A DNA stretch of 64,000 nt from Enterococcus_D entomosocium (GTDB taxonomy: Bacteria > Bacillota > Bacilli > Lactobacillales > Enterococcaceae): the NCBI RefSeq assembly GCF_030441895.1, contig NZ_JARJAS010000014.1; one strand, written 5' to 3'. Under the pieces are notes generated by a model. It was given only the letters and a program-made list of their open reading frames with translations. It did no database searches and had not been told where the DNA came from. The position numbers and the translations under genes were made by a program. Positions within the stretch are counted from its first letter, which is position 1; each line of letters begins with the position of its first letter. Shown in pieces: positions 7,041-17,227 of this stretch.

Positions 7041-10000
7041 GCGGTTTTCTCCATTTCTCGTTCTAATTTTTGAATCCGTTGTTCTTGTCTTTCAACAATT
7101 GCGATCAACTCTTGGTTTGTCTTCGTATTGAGATTCACTTGCTTGTTAAAGTCGATTGACAAGTAATTGTTGTCTCCATCAACTTTTGCTTGTAAGAAAG
7201 GCACCTCCTGAGCGATCATGCCAAATTGACGTGCAGTAGATGGTGGATTGTCCTTGTCTATCGGACGATAGTTCTGTTTCCAATCAAAATCAACCATGCG
7301 AATTCGCTTCGTTTCTTTGATTCCTTCAACAGATGTTTGTTCGATATTTTCTTTCAATCGAATATCTGATTGATTGGTAATACTCCAGTTGTTCATATTA
7401 ATATTTGCATGCATCTGAATAGCTGCAGTATTTCCTCGAACTTCCATTACAGGCACTCGCTGTTCACTTGATCCTGTAGAATTGACTATTCGCCCTAATA
7501 CCAAGCTATAAGAATTTCTTGCAAAATATGCAACACAGGTTCGTCCGCTAATGCTACTACGTTCAAAGCCGCCAATAGCTGTGCTTTGCCCAGTAAAAAA
7601 CTCAAGGCGTGTGCCAGTCATTTCCATAAACCTTACAGTCGTGCTTTGCCAAAATGCCAACGATGTAGGTGTCAGCCTAAGGCTATTTCCCATTGAGTTG
7701 AACCCTACTTGAATAGCATTAGTAGCTAACTTATCCGCCGAAACGGCACGTGCTGCAATCGTCGTGGCTGTGACTGCGCCTGCCGCAAGCTTTGCAGTGG
7801 TCACTGCTCCCGATGCAATCTTACCTGCTACGATAGAATTCGCAGTAATATGGCGAGCGATAATGGCGTTAGAAGCAATACTGTCTCCCACGATCGTTTG
7901 GGCTCTGATTTCGTTTGCAGTTATTGTGTTCGCTGCAATCTGCGCTGCTGTGATCGTGTTTGCAGCAATTTTTGCAGCAGTCACCGCTTCAGCATCTAAC
8001 TTCACTGTTGTCACTGCATTAGAAGCAATTTTCACTGCAGTGATCGCTCCGGAAGAAATCTCTGTTGCTGTAATTGTTCCAGCAAAGATATGACTTCCTC
8101 GAATCGTATCCGCCGCAATTTGTGTACCTGTGATCGTTCCTGCCGAGATTTCCGTCGCTGTGATTGTTCGGGCCGCAATCTCATTGGCCGTAACTGCGTT
8201 GGTCCGAATATGACGAGTCATGATTGAGTCACTAGCCAGTTCGTTCGCAGTAATTGTTTGGACATTGATTTCTCTGGCTGTAATTGTATTAATGGCCAAA
8301 TCATTCCCAACAATACTCCCTGCACGAATCTGAGTGGTAGTGATACTTCCAGCAACGATCGACAACGCTTGGATCGTATTGGCTCGTATCTTGCCCCCAT
8401 CAATCTCGACTGTGTCCTCCCATTGCCAATCAGAGAGCAGATCCTCAACTTCTCGAATATCAGACATTGCATCATCGATTCGTTTTTGTGCATCGAGGAA
8501 ATTTTGTTCAGCTGACTTCAAGCGTTCATCCAATAGTGGTAGCGAGACATTATTCAATTCATTCAAAGCAAGCTCGTTATCGATCAATTTTTGCTCAAGT
8601 CCCGGTAACTTTACAGTGGTGAGTATATCCATTTCGACTTCAAGATCTTTCAGCCTTCCTTCAAGATCCGGCAAAATGTTCTCCTTCAACTCATAAAGGA
8701 TCTGATCATTCTCAGTTAACCGCTCATCCAGTTCCGGAAGAATCCGATCATTCAAATCATCCAAGATTCCTTCTAGCTCATCCAGTTCTTTTGTATTGGC
8801 TGTTTGACCATATATCTCATCTGAGAATGGACCAGCAACATCATGATGGTTAACTGCTCGAACACGGTAATACCATTGCAACTTGGTTTCTGTTCCATGG
8901 GTATAGGCATTGACGTTTGTTTTTCCAAGTAAATTACTTGGCCCCGGAACGAAGCCTTTTTCTTGGGATCCATAGATCTCATACTCCCTGACAGTCAACC
9001 CCTGCATATCCCAATGTAAGATCACTTGGCTAAAGCCGCCATACGCTACTAGATTCGTAATCGTTCCGGGACGCACGTTGGCAATATTGCCTGGTCCAAT
9101 AATTGGCGGTCGATTGACTTGTTCCTCTCGATCGCGATCCTGTTCTTTTTGATTGGACCCCAACGTGGCTCTTGAATCGCCAAGTTCAATCGATTCGTAC
9201 TTATCTAACAAAACATTCCAAACGGTCTGATTGATCTTTGCATTGACGTTTACACCTAGCTTGTTAAAAGCCACGGTGACAGTGTCGTACAATTCTAGCT
9301 GCTCTAATTGTCGATGTTGTTCCCCACCAGTCGCACTATATAGATCTGCAAACTTCACTTTTAGATTCACACGAGGCAACCCGACCTGATTGCTAGAAAT
9401 GTAATACTGTGCGAATTGGCGAAGTTCTGCAACAGTCTGAGGATTGCGGCTGCTGAGATCCACCGTCTGCACCCGACGTTCCGGAAACTTGTCGACATGG
9501 GAACTATCAAGAATAACTTCCGGAAGAACTAACTCACTGGCACCTTCTTCATTTGCCTGAGCATAAGGGCGAATCGATGTATAGGTACTCTCGATCGATT
9601 CTTCTTGCACGAGATCCACCAAGTTCTTACCATAAGCAATAACAACGCCGGTTTCCTTACCACCTTCTCGCATCAAGCGAATTTCATTGTTATCGAAAAT
9701 GTATTCGCCATTGTATTTTTGAAGAATTGAGCCTTCTTTACCACCTAGTGCCTCCGCTGCGCTTTCGAAGTGGCCAACTTCAGAAAAGTCCATTGCAGTA
9801 ACGGTTGTCAGATCTGTGAACACGGTGAAATCACGTTGTGGGACTAAAAGAGCACGCCACTGATTCAACGCCTCTTGGGCTGAAATAGCGGTGTGCTTCT
9901 GTCCTTTGTTTAGTGCTGTTTTTTCAGTGATCAATGCGATATGTTCACAGTAAACCGATACAATCCCATTTTGTGGTTTAGTGATCCGGACGATTTCAAA

Positions 10001-10222
10001 TCGTTGACGCTTTGATCTCGTTCCCGGTCCTACATCGACCACAACTTTTTTTCCTTTTTCCAGCTGTGAAAATAAAATGCCAAAGATTGGATAGGTAAAT
10101 TCTAGAAAGGGAAAATTATTCCTTTTTCTGGTCGCAAAAACGTTGCTTGCTTCTTTTAAGAGACCCAAGCCAAGCGTGCTGTAATCATTGTTTGCTTTGT
10201 CGTATAAAATCGGCACATTCAT
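7037..10222 (-). CDS. Tail spike with prophage-tail domain, decapeptide repeats and S74 chaperone
   Basis: A tail-tip protein of about 1061 residues. The first 350 residues resemble the prophage tail/endopeptidase (Tal-like) baseplate hub. About 380-470 is a fibronectin-like domain (GGFSQVILHWDM...WYYRVRAVN). About 475-610 is a coiled coil (repeated LDERL and ILPDLE units). About 615-830 is a run of 10-residue repeats. The end (SDIRLKENIEQ...ELIAIVERQEQRI) is a peptidase S74 intramolecular chaperone, which drives trimerisation and is often cleaved off. The start is the ATG at 10222, with GGAGGGTGA seven bases upstream and an ATGA overlap with dit. An upstream in-frame codon at 10240 is too close to that site. 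Confidence 0.88.
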   Translation of the reverse strand: MNVPILYDKANNDYSTLGLGLLKEASNVFATRKRNNFPFLEFTYPIFGILFSQLEKGKKVVVDVGPGTRSKRQRFEIVRITKPQNGIVSVYCEHIALITEKTALNKGQKHTAISAQEALNQWRALLVPQRDFTVFTDLTTVTAMDFSEVGHFESAAEALGGKEGSILQKYNGEYIFDNNEIRLMREGGKETGVVIAYGKNLVDLVQEESIESTYTSIRPYAQANEEGASELVLPEVILDSSHVDKFPERRVQTVDLSSRNPQTVAELRQFAQYYISSNQVGLPRVNLKVKFADLYSATGGEQHRQLEQLELYDTVTVAFNKLGVNVNAKINQTVWNVLLDKYESIELGDSRATLGSNQKEQDRDREEQVNRPPIIGPGNIANVRPGTITNLVAYGGFSQVILHWDMQGLTVREYEIYGSQEKGFVPGPSNLLGKTNVNAYTHGTETKLQWYYRVRAVNHHDVAGPFSDEIYGQTANTKELDELEGILDDLNDRILPELDERLTENDQILYELKENILPDLEGRLKDLEVEMDILTTVKLPGLEQKLIDNELALNELNNVSLPLLDERLKSAEQNFLDAQKRIDDAMSDIREVEDLLSDWQWEDTVEIDGGKIRANTIQALSIVAGSITTTQIRAGSIVGNDLAINTITAREINVQTITANELASDSIMTRHIRTNAVTANEIAARTITATEISAGTITGTQIAADTIRGSHIFAGTITATEISSGAITAVKIASNAVTTVKLDAEAVTAAKIAANTITAAQIAANTITANEIRAQTIVGDSIASNAIIARHITANSIVAGKIASGAVTTAKLAAGAVTATTIAARAVSADKLATNAIQVGFNSMGNSLRLTPTSLAFWQSTTVRFMEMTGTRLEFFTGQSTAIGGFERSSISGRTCVAYFARNSYSLVLGRIVNSTGSSEQRVPVMEVRGNTAAIQMHANINMNNWSITNQSDIRLKENIEQTSVEGIKETKRIRMVDFDWKQNYRPIDKDNPPSTARQFGMIAQEVPFLQAKVDGDNNYLSIDFNKQVNLNTKTNQELIAIVERQEQRIQKLEREMEKTA
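7705..8395 (-). repeat. Run of 30-bp coding repeats in the tail spike
   Basis: About 22 consecutive degenerate 30-bp units encode a 10-residue motif close to A-x-T-I-T-A-x-E-I-A, with Ile/Val at positions 4 and 9. The strict period and hydrophobic spacing suggest a triple-stranded beta shaft or fibre of adjustable length. Confidence 0.85.
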
Positions 10223-10974
10223 ATTGCAGTCACCCTCCATCTTGGCGTAATCGTCATTTGTGTGATTTGAGTTGTGAACGAAATCGTGTTTGTTCCCGGT
10301 CGTAACTCGGGGACATGGTAGCCATCACTTTGCATTAAGATCGCACTTGAGATATTGGCTATGCCATCCCGATAAGCCGTTCCTAGCTCGCTGTCGATCG
10401 TAATCATGCCAGCACCGGCCGCTCTCAGGATTCGAAACTGCCGACCATTAATGGTCAGGGTCGCATCCGCCGTCCCACTATATCGAAATTGAATAAGTGG
10501 TAACGAATTGATTGGTTCGGGGTTCTCCAAGGTTCGCCCAGACACGTGGGCAGTTGAAGTTTGGCCATCAAGCCGAAACATTACTGGCTTGCATCGAAAA
10601 GGCAAGGCCACGTCAAAGTGATCACGCCATCGATCGAGAATACGAACTTGCGAATGAAAAATGCCTTCGTAGAAGTATTCCGGATCCTCAGAAAAAAGAA
10701 GCCGACTGTATCGCTTTGGTTCCTTCAGCCAGTGAGTAATTTCTCTGACTTGCTGGAAAAGCGACTTGTCTGCTTCTTTTCTAAGTTCCATTGGAAATGT
10801 TTTGATGATATCTTTTTCTCGTTCATTGTCGTAAATGATCGCACCTTGTCGGCCATCGACCTCGTCAAAGCGTAGATCCGATTCAGGAATCGTCAACTCC
10901 ATCTCATTTAAGAGATAGAGGTTCTTAGCGGTTGATCTCTGGCCATTAAATTCAAAATACGGTTCATTCGTCAT
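10219..10974 (-). CDS. Distal tail protein (Dit)
   Basis: A 251-residue siphophage distal tail protein (phage_tail/Sipho_tail family), which forms the hexameric hub linking tail tube and baseplate. The N-terminal half (residues about 1-130) carries the family pattern (FEFNGQRSTAKNLYL..., then PFRCKPVMFRLDG near the domain border). The C-terminal half is a galectin-like beta domain ending in TQMTITPRWR. It sits between tape measure and spike, the standard order, and overlaps both by four bases. Confidence 0.9.
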   Translation of the reverse strand: MTNEPYFEFNGQRSTAKNLYLLNEMELTIPESDLRFDEVDGRQGAIIYDNEREKDIIKTFPMELRKEADKSLFQQVREITHWLKEPKRYSRLLFSEDPEYFYEGIFHSQVRILDRWRDHFDVALPFRCKPVMFRLDGQTSTAHVSGRTLENPEPINSLPLIQFRYSGTADATLTINGRQFRILRAAGAGMITIDSELGTAYRDGIANISSAILMQSDGYHVPELRPGTNTISFTTQITQMTITPRWRVTAI

Positions 10975-13900
10975 TCTAATGACCTCCTAAATTCATCTGC
11001 CGTTTGTTGGGCAATATCTTGTGATAATTCTGCCACATCTCGATTATCATGAATATTGACATCATGTAAGTGGACTTCCACACGTGGCGAGTTATGGATC
11101 GTTCGGTACGTTGTGCTCGATTCACTCTTAACCGCTGGCAATGATAGGCCAAACCCAGCATTACCAGCAATGGCCACTGACTCGGCTTGAATATTCGGCA
11201 AAACAAGTTGTGCGCCCAAATCCTCAATGGCATCTAACGCAAAATGCTTGAATCGCTCAATCCCTTCCCCAATTCCGGCAGGGATCCAACGTCCTACATC
11301 CATCATCATCACTTTCGATGGTGAATTGATATCTAAGGCTCGTTGCATCGTTTGGGCTACTTGATTAGCAATCGTAGCTGCAGTATTCAAAACTTGTGCT
11401 TGACCAGCTACCAATCCATTGTTTAATCCGATCATGGAGTTTTGTCCGATGCGATAAAACTGATCAGGTAGATGGCTCATCTGATCCGGCATGCGTTGCG
11501 CACCATCACGGATTGTGTCGTTCGCATCTCGCATCCCCTCACGGTAGGCTTGATTTAATTCACGCATAGTGGCTGCGGCGATCCTTGGCATGTTCTGCAA
11601 CGTTCGGTCAACATCACGATCCATCTTTTCAAATTCCTTGACTACGTCTTCTGCGGCCTTCTTGGACTTCTTAACCATCTCATCGGTCATCTTGGCAATT
11701 GAATTCAGTACTTTGGAAGAATTCTGATCAATCCCCTGAGCGATTCCTTCCACCATCGGCTTTCCGATTTGTTTACCCATCTGATTGGCATTGAGTTCTT
11801 TATCCAGTAAAGACATCAGCTTCTTGGCCAACTGTACGATCGCTCGTTCAGGTGTGCTGCTATTTTGTTCGATTCCTTGGGCAAGACCAGTCGTAATGTT
11901 GCCACCGTATTCTCGGTAAACACCGGAAGGTGAATTGATATCATTTTCCTTACGGAAAGCTTTGTTTGCCAACTCAGCCATCTGTTTCGTGGCGTTTTCG
12001 ACTTGTGGTGCAGATTGATCAATTCCTCCAGCTGCACCTTCCCCAATATTTACACCGAATCCTTTAAACGTTTCTGGGTCCATTTCTTTTTCAAAGACTT
12101 CTCGTGGCACACCTGATAATTCGGCTGCACTTGCCTGAACTGCTTCCTTACTTCGATCAATGCCTTCCACGTATCCTTTACCCGGCGTCTCACCGTGAGC
12201 GACAAAAACATCTTGATTGATCACTTCACCAAATAATTTCTCTGGTGTTTCGGCTAGTTCTTTCGACGCATCTTCAACAGGTTGGATCCCTGCCAAAATT
12301 CCGTCTGACGTCCCCTTGGCAAGTGGATCAGTAATTTCTGCGTAATTGGTATTAGCGATTGTTTCTTCAATCACTTGTCCCGGAACTTGTGCGATACTTT
12401 CTGCTGCTTCTGCAACTTGTTCTTCACCTTCAGCCATTCCTTCTGCTGTTTCTTCAGGAATTTTTTTGCCGACAGAGGTCAAATCTGCTTTATCCAACTC
12501 ATCTCGGAGGGTCCCTACAGATACATTGGCTAACTCTCTTGAGGCGAGTCGCACATCTTCTTCGCCAAGGCCATGGGTTTTAGCGAACTGTTTCGGTGCA
12601 TTTTCACCTATTTTGGCGTATTCCTCTAATAGCTTCGACATTTCCTCTTCAGAAGCATTGACCATGTCTGCAGCCAATGCGCGCATCTCCGGCGTGCCTT
12701 CTGCCATCTTCTCAAGCAATCCTGTATCCATGCCATCGCCGGCTCGCGCCCACAGCTTCTCCATATTGTCAGCGTGTTCGGCTTGATAGGTGAGATGATC
12801 TTTTAGATGTTGCCTCGCCTGTCCCATGCCGTATTCTACTTTTTCAGGGACATCTTTGAAAACATCTTCGTTCTTCTTTTGGAAGCTATCTAACTGACTA
12901 TTTAGCTCGTCGACTACTGCCTTTTGACTGTCACTCAAATTCTCATAGGAAACAATCATCATTTCGTTTGCTGCCGTGGTAGCCTCAGATGTTTCTCGCC
13001 TTTTCGCTTGCTCTTCATCCGAAAGACGGTCTTTTTCGGCATAAATGCCTTCGAGATTCCCCATAGCCTCTGCTTCTTTAGCATCCAATTCTGCTAGGGA
13101 TTCCTGGACAGCTTTTTTTCCGTCAACTCCGGAGACAGCAGCATCATATTCAAGCATTGCTCGCTCTTTCGCAACTTCCTTAAGGGTAGTCTCATAATCA
13201 GCGGCTTCTTGCGTCAGTTGATTTTGACGTTCCATCAAGCTATTGACTTCTTCCATGCCTTTAGAAGCTTCAATACGTTTTTGGATTTCCTCAGTTGTGG
13301 CATTCAACAAGCCTGATTCTTCATCATAGGCAAGATTCAACCCAGTAACTGAACTATTTAACTCTTCGACGGTGTCGGCCATTAATTGCTTCTCAGCAGC
13401 TGACTTGCCTTCTATTGCGGTCAATCGCTCTAATTCTGCAGCTAAGTCTTTGTTTCGTTCGGCATTGGAATCAATGACTTTCCCTTGTGCTTCAAATGCT
13501 TTTGCGTTGGATTCCGTTGCATCATTTAGGCCATCAAATTCATCACCTAAACCATCAATTTCACTTGCCAATTCTTTGGCTGCTTTTCGATTATCATTCC
13601 ATTTTTTGGTTAACCACGCTGCTCCACCAGCAAGCAAGGTTAATGTCCCTCCAAGCGGATTCATAACCATTTTTAGCGCCATCTTCGCCGCAGTAAGGGC
13701 TCCGGTAGCCAATGTATAAGCTTTGGTTCCAGCAGCCGACCCTGCCATAAGAGCCTTTGTTTTGGCTGTTTCACTTAAATGTGTTTTCTCCGCAACAGTT
13801 AAGGTTTTAGTAACTGCAGCCGCAGCTGTCTTAGCACCTGTTAAGGTTTTGATTGACGCAATAAAACCACGAGTGTACAATTCTGCTTTCTTGATGACCA

Positions 13901-15701
13901 TATAACCAGCGATTGCTGTGGTTACCCCAATAATCGCTGGCGCCAAAACCACTGACGATTCTTTGAGATCGATAATCCCACCAACCATCGTATCGATAGC
14001 TGAAACAACTGGTGGAATCACACCTGCTACACCGTTTAACACACCTTCAAAGGTTTTCCCAAACCCTTGGACATTTTCTTTCATGGATCCAAAGCGAGTT
14101 TCTCCAAATGCTTCATCAGTAGATTGAATAATGCTTGCGGTTCCCCTTGCAGTAGCGGTGGCCATGTTCGCAAATGAGCCTTTCCACGTATCTCCTGCTT
14201 GTTGAGCCATCCCGGTAACAGAAGCGAGTTCATTACCGCCTTCACGCATCGCATGCTCCACAGCATCGAAGAACTCGTTTGCTCCCATCTCGCCATCGCG
14301 CATAGCATCTCTAACTTCGCCAACACTGCGACCTGTGGCATCGGCATAGATTTCCCACGGATCAACACCACGACGAACCATGCGGTCCATTTGTGCCATA
14401 TTGACCGTGCCTGTCGCGCGCATTTGGATCATCGCATCCATTACGTTATCCATCGCATCAGCAGATCCATCACCATAGAAGGCGACCGCATCACCCCAAA
14501 CCTTGTAGCTTTCCGTCGATTTCTCAAGGTCTTTGTTTTGCATTACCAATCGTTGCACCGTCTGAGCGGCACTATCCAGCATGTAGTTCGTTCCTACTAC
14601 CGCATCTCGCACACCTTCCATGCCCTCAGCCGCTTCTTCTGAGCTGCCAGTCAATCGCGTCATGGTGTTCTCGAAGTTGTTCAGTGTATCAATACGACCA
14701 AATGCACTGTCCAACGAACCTTTGGCCATGGATAAGGCAGTTGTGGCACCTTTGGTGATTAGCATCGCTGCACTTAACTGTCCAATCGTTCCGGTCAGTT
14801 TTTGTGCTTTTGGCTCAGGAATATGAAAGGCATTGCCCGTTTGATTTCCTACTTGTTCCGCACGATCTCCGAGATCCCCAAGATCCTTTTTCATGATAGC
14901 AACTGCATCTGCAATCGATCGTGCGCCATCTTTTCCTGCAGCCTCTAAGTGTCGAGACAAGCTATTTCCAGCTGCTGTTGCCGCCAAATTTACTTCGGGC
15001 ACCATTTTAGCAGAGGATTGTTTGATCGCATCCATCGACGCGGTGGCATGTTTCGACCCGATAATAAAAGGCTCGCTGATAGCCCCACCAAGACCTGGCA
15101 TGGCTATTTCTACTGAACCAACCATATTCGATACAGACTTAGTGATCCCATCTGTGGAATTACTTGCATCTTTGGCACCTGATTCAAACCCTTTGGCTAT
15201 TGAATTGGACGCTCGTGTCGCATGGGCTTCAACAGCGCCACTCATCTCTCCTGTTGCGTTTGAGATCTTGTACGTTGACGCTTCAGAATCTTTCGCAGCA
15301 CTTAAGAAGGTTTCACTAATGCTACGTCCCATAAGTGGCGCAGAAGATTCGACAGATGACGCTAGATCTGCGACAGTCTTCGCCACGCTATCAGTTGCTT
15401 GGTTCGCTCCCTTAGACCCAGAATCAAAGTTATCACCGATCGACTTTCCTGCTTTCGCTGTTGAGGTTTCAGTCGTCTTGCCTAAATCTGAAACAGTCTT
15501 TTCTACCGAATCCACCGCTTTATTAGCGGACTTGGCACCTGATTCAGTGTTTGTTCCCATATCAGAACCGACTTTTTTCATCACATCATCGGCATTTTTA
15601 CCCAATCGAGAAAAGCCTTGTTCGACCGTGTCGATCTCTTTTGTGACCTGTTTCCCATTGACGATTATGTCGATCGTTACCTTGCCATCACTTCTGCTCA
15701 T
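10971..15701 (-). CDS. Tape measure protein
   Basis: The largest prophage protein, 1576 residues. It sets tail length and passes through the tail tube during DNA ejection. Residues 1 to about 270 hold degenerate repeats of about 40 residues (GAKxAxxxxxSVxKTVxDL). About 320-560 contains the conserved tape measure domain. Hydrophobic, membrane-active segments lie near 575-700, and long coiled coils follow. Several C-terminal copies of INSPSxV and GxxxGIxQ motifs are typical. I start it at the ATG at 15701 (AGAAGGTG upstream); the next in-frame start at 15728 has no such site. It overlaps the Gp15-like gene by 14 bases. Confidence 0.92.
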   Translation of the reverse strand: MSRSDGKVTIDIIVNGKQVTKEIDTVEQGFSRLGKNADDVMKKVGSDMGTNTESGAKSANKAVDSVEKTVSDLGKTTETSTAKAGKSIGDNFDSGSKGANQATDSVAKTVADLASSVESSAPLMGRSISETFLSAAKDSEASTYKISNATGEMSGAVEAHATRASNSIAKGFESGAKDASNSTDGITKSVSNMVGSVEIAMPGLGGAISEPFIIGSKHATASMDAIKQSSAKMVPEVNLAATAAGNSLSRHLEAAGKDGARSIADAVAIMKKDLGDLGDRAEQVGNQTGNAFHIPEPKAQKLTGTIGQLSAAMLITKGATTALSMAKGSLDSAFGRIDTLNNFENTMTRLTGSSEEAAEGMEGVRDAVVGTNYMLDSAAQTVQRLVMQNKDLEKSTESYKVWGDAVAFYGDGSADAMDNVMDAMIQMRATGTVNMAQMDRMVRRGVDPWEIYADATGRSVGEVRDAMRDGEMGANEFFDAVEHAMREGGNELASVTGMAQQAGDTWKGSFANMATATARGTASIIQSTDEAFGETRFGSMKENVQGFGKTFEGVLNGVAGVIPPVVSAIDTMVGGIIDLKESSVVLAPAIIGVTTAIAGYMVIKKAELYTRGFIASIKTLTGAKTAAAAVTKTLTVAEKTHLSETAKTKALMAGSAAGTKAYTLATGALTAAKMALKMVMNPLGGTLTLLAGGAAWLTKKWNDNRKAAKELASEIDGLGDEFDGLNDATESNAKAFEAQGKVIDSNAERNKDLAAELERLTAIEGKSAAEKQLMADTVEELNSSVTGLNLAYDEESGLLNATTEEIQKRIEASKGMEEVNSLMERQNQLTQEAADYETTLKEVAKERAMLEYDAAVSGVDGKKAVQESLAELDAKEAEAMGNLEGIYAEKDRLSDEEQAKRRETSEATTAANEMMIVSYENLSDSQKAVVDELNSQLDSFQKKNEDVFKDVPEKVEYGMGQARQHLKDHLTYQAEHADNMEKLWARAGDGMDTGLLEKMAEGTPEMRALAADMVNASEEEMSKLLEEYAKIGENAPKQFAKTHGLGEEDVRLASRELANVSVGTLRDELDKADLTSVGKKIPEETAEGMAEGEEQVAEAAESIAQVPGQVIEETIANTNYAEITDPLAKGTSDGILAGIQPVEDASKELAETPEKLFGEVINQDVFVAHGETPGKGYVEGIDRSKEAVQASAAELSGVPREVFEKEMDPETFKGFGVNIGEGAAGGIDQSAPQVENATKQMAELANKAFRKENDINSPSGVYREYGGNITTGLAQGIEQNSSTPERAIVQLAKKLMSLLDKELNANQMGKQIGKPMVEGIAQGIDQNSSKVLNSIAKMTDEMVKKSKKAAEDVVKEFEKMDRDVDRTLQNMPRIAAATMRELNQAYREGMRDANDTIRDGAQRMPDQMSHLPDQFYRIGQNSMIGLNNGLVAGQAQVLNTAATIANQVAQTMQRALDINSPSKVMMMDVGRWIPAGIGEGIERFKHFALDAIEDLGAQLVLPNIQAESVAIAGNAGFGLSLPAVKSESSTTYRTIHNSPRVEVHLHDVNIHDNRDVAELSQDIAQQTADEFRRSLE

Positions 15702-16269
15702 CTTCTTCACCTTCTTTCGGTAGTGCATAGAGTTTCTTCAATTTTCGAAGCTCATCCTTTGCTTCTTTGTTCCCTTTTCCTGTTGGCATTTTTTTCGTTC
15801 GAATGGAAATGATTTGACGGAATCTTGTTTCATCTGGCAATCCACCAAACAAAGCAATAAATTTCTCCCATCTCATTTTTCCTCGCTGATCAAACAGATC
15901 AATTCCGTATGCTTGGTAAAAGGCTGCGTAAATATTCGGCGCATCGTAATCAAAAGAAAAATGCTGGTCCGCAATCTCTTTCATTTTTGGTTTTAGTTTG
16001 TTGCCTTTCTTGTCGTATCGTGGTTTTGGCTTTTCCCAAATATCAAACGCCTCCAAGATCGACAAAAAAATCGTATTTTGTGTTTCGATGTCATATAAAA
16101 ATGAAACACCCAGCAACAGATTGATGCCTAAAAGGATTTTTTCTGGCTCCGATAGCCCCGGGTCTTTTAATAAATCGAAAAGGCGAAGTACCGTATCGAA
16201 AGAAAGATCGATCGGATAACTAACACCTTCGATTTCCACCGTGTCTTCTAATCGATACTGCAGTTTCAT
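15688..16269 (-). CDS. Gp15 family tail protein
   Basis: A 193-residue protein of the bacteriophage Gp15 family, found between tail chaperone and tape measure in A118-like phages. The N-terminal hydrophobic-helical part (LSFDTVLRLFDLLKD and ILLGINLLLGV) and the W-x-K-F-x-A-L-F-x-G-L-P signature near residue 135 fit the family. The C-terminus is Lys/Glu rich. It is probably a tail assembly chaperone acting with the preceding gene, inferred from position. It is separated from that gene by only four bases. Confidence 0.8.
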   Translation of the reverse strand: MKLQYRLEDTVEIEGVSYPIDLSFDTVLRLFDLLKDPGLSEPEKILLGINLLLGVSFLYDIETQNTIFLSILEAFDIWEKPKPRYDKKGNKLKPKMKEIADQHFSFDYDAPNIYAAFYQAYGIDLFDQRGKMRWEKFIALFGGLPDETRFRQIISIRTKKMPTGKGNKEAKDELRKLKKLYALPKEGEEDEQK

Positions 16270-16273
16270 CGTT

Positions 16274-16654
16274 CTAACCTTCTAAGTAGTGCTGCATTTT
16301 TTCAAAGTACTGTTGCTTACGCCCGCCAATTTCTTCACTGACTGCGGAACAAATCTCCATGTAGTATTCAGAAATCAACATATAGTCAGGCGAAAGCTCG
16401 AATAACTTGTCAAATGCGCCGGGACCTAAAAGATCATCGATCACTTTTTCTAATGCTTCGTGTGCATTCCTTTTGGCTGTTTCTGGTTTTATCTGTTTTT
16501 TTTCCAACTTTTTCGTAATTTTGGAGGATTTTTCCGCATATCCTGCAACCAATTTCCAAAATGCTTCTGCACCTTTTTCCGATGTGTCGATGTAAAATGT
16601 ATGTTCGCCAATTTCAATTGGCAGTTGGGTTGTTTTTACTTGGATTTTTACCAT
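16274..16654 (-). CDS. Tail assembly chaperone-like protein
   Basis: A 126-residue protein of mostly helical character lying between the tail tube gene and the Gp15-like gene. This is where siphophages encode the G-type tail assembly chaperone. I start it at the ATG at 16654 because GGAGG lies eight bases upstream; the in-frame codon at 16669 overlaps that site. No overlap with the next gene suggests that it does not use the lambda-type G/GT frameshift. The role is inferred from position and size. Confidence 0.7.
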   Translation of the reverse strand: MVKIQVKTTQLPIEIGEHTFYIDTSEKGAEAFWKLVAGYAEKSSKITKKLEKKQIKPETAKRNAHEALEKVIDDLLGPGAFDKLFELSPDYMLISEYYMEICSAVSEEIGGRKQQYFEKMQHYLEG

Positions 16655-16708
16655 GTTTGTTTCCTCCATTCATTTGTATGTAAAAAAGAGAAGCGATAAA
16701 CGCCTCTC

Positions 16709-17227
16709 TTACTTGGTTTCTTCCTTCTTATTTGCCTTAGCATTAACTGGCGCTGAATTCAACGCCGCATCTGCATTATTCCCCCCAGACCCCGGGACAC
16801 CTTCAGTTGGTGTTGCGTCAAAGGTAATCGTACAAGAAAAGTCTTCTGTCGCATCCGCTGCACCAGATCCGGCCACAATGTCCGTCACAGTCGCGTGCCC
16901 AGTCCATTGTTTTGTCTTGTCAGCACTGACAACTCGATGCCAAACTTTCCGTCCAATACCGGTCTTGTATTTCATATCCGCAATAATTTGTTGTGCTTTA
17001 TCTTCGGAATCATAATCACCAGATACGTTATACGCACCGGATACACTATTGACCATATTCGTTTTTACTCCGTTATAATAGGCCTTTTCTTCTGTTGTTT
17101 CTGTCGTCGCATCCGAAATATCTTCAATTCCGTCCGCAAGTTCTACCCACGCTGATTCCGTAGGTGCTGTGTTGATACTCGTAAATGGCGCAATAAAATG
17201 GCCACGCTCACTGTTTACATTTTTCAT
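16709..17227 (-). CDS. Major tail (tube) protein
   Basis: A 172-residue phage tail tube protein. Beta-rich sequence, with the pattern WVELADGIEDISDATTE followed by SVSGAYNVSGDYDSEDKAQQ, fits the major tail proteins of A118-like phages, which stack as rings around the tape measure. The C-terminal 30 residues are low complexity (Gly, Asn, Ala, Lys) and may be disordered on the tail surface. The gene is directly downstream of the tail terminator-like gene with no gap. Confidence 0.85.
   Translation of the reverse strand: MKNVNSERGHFIAPFTSINTAPTESAWVELADGIEDISDATTETTEEKAYYNGVKTNMVNSVSGAYNVSGDYDSEDKAQQIIADMKYKTGIGRKVWHRVVSADKTKQWTGHATVTDIVAGSGAADATEDFSCTITFDATPTEGVPGSGGNNADAALNSAPVNAKANKKEETK

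Noticed and set aside
14893..15723. Long plus-strand open frame (276 codons) opposite the tape measure gene.
   Set aside because: No ribosome-binding site; it arises from the repetitive, GC-skewed coding strand of the tape measure protein. The same holds for other long antisense frames in the tail genes.
15688..16654. Lambda G/GT-type frameshift between the tail chaperone and Gp15-like genes.
   Set aside because: The genes are separated by four bases, each has its own start, and no slippery site was seen near the end of the first.
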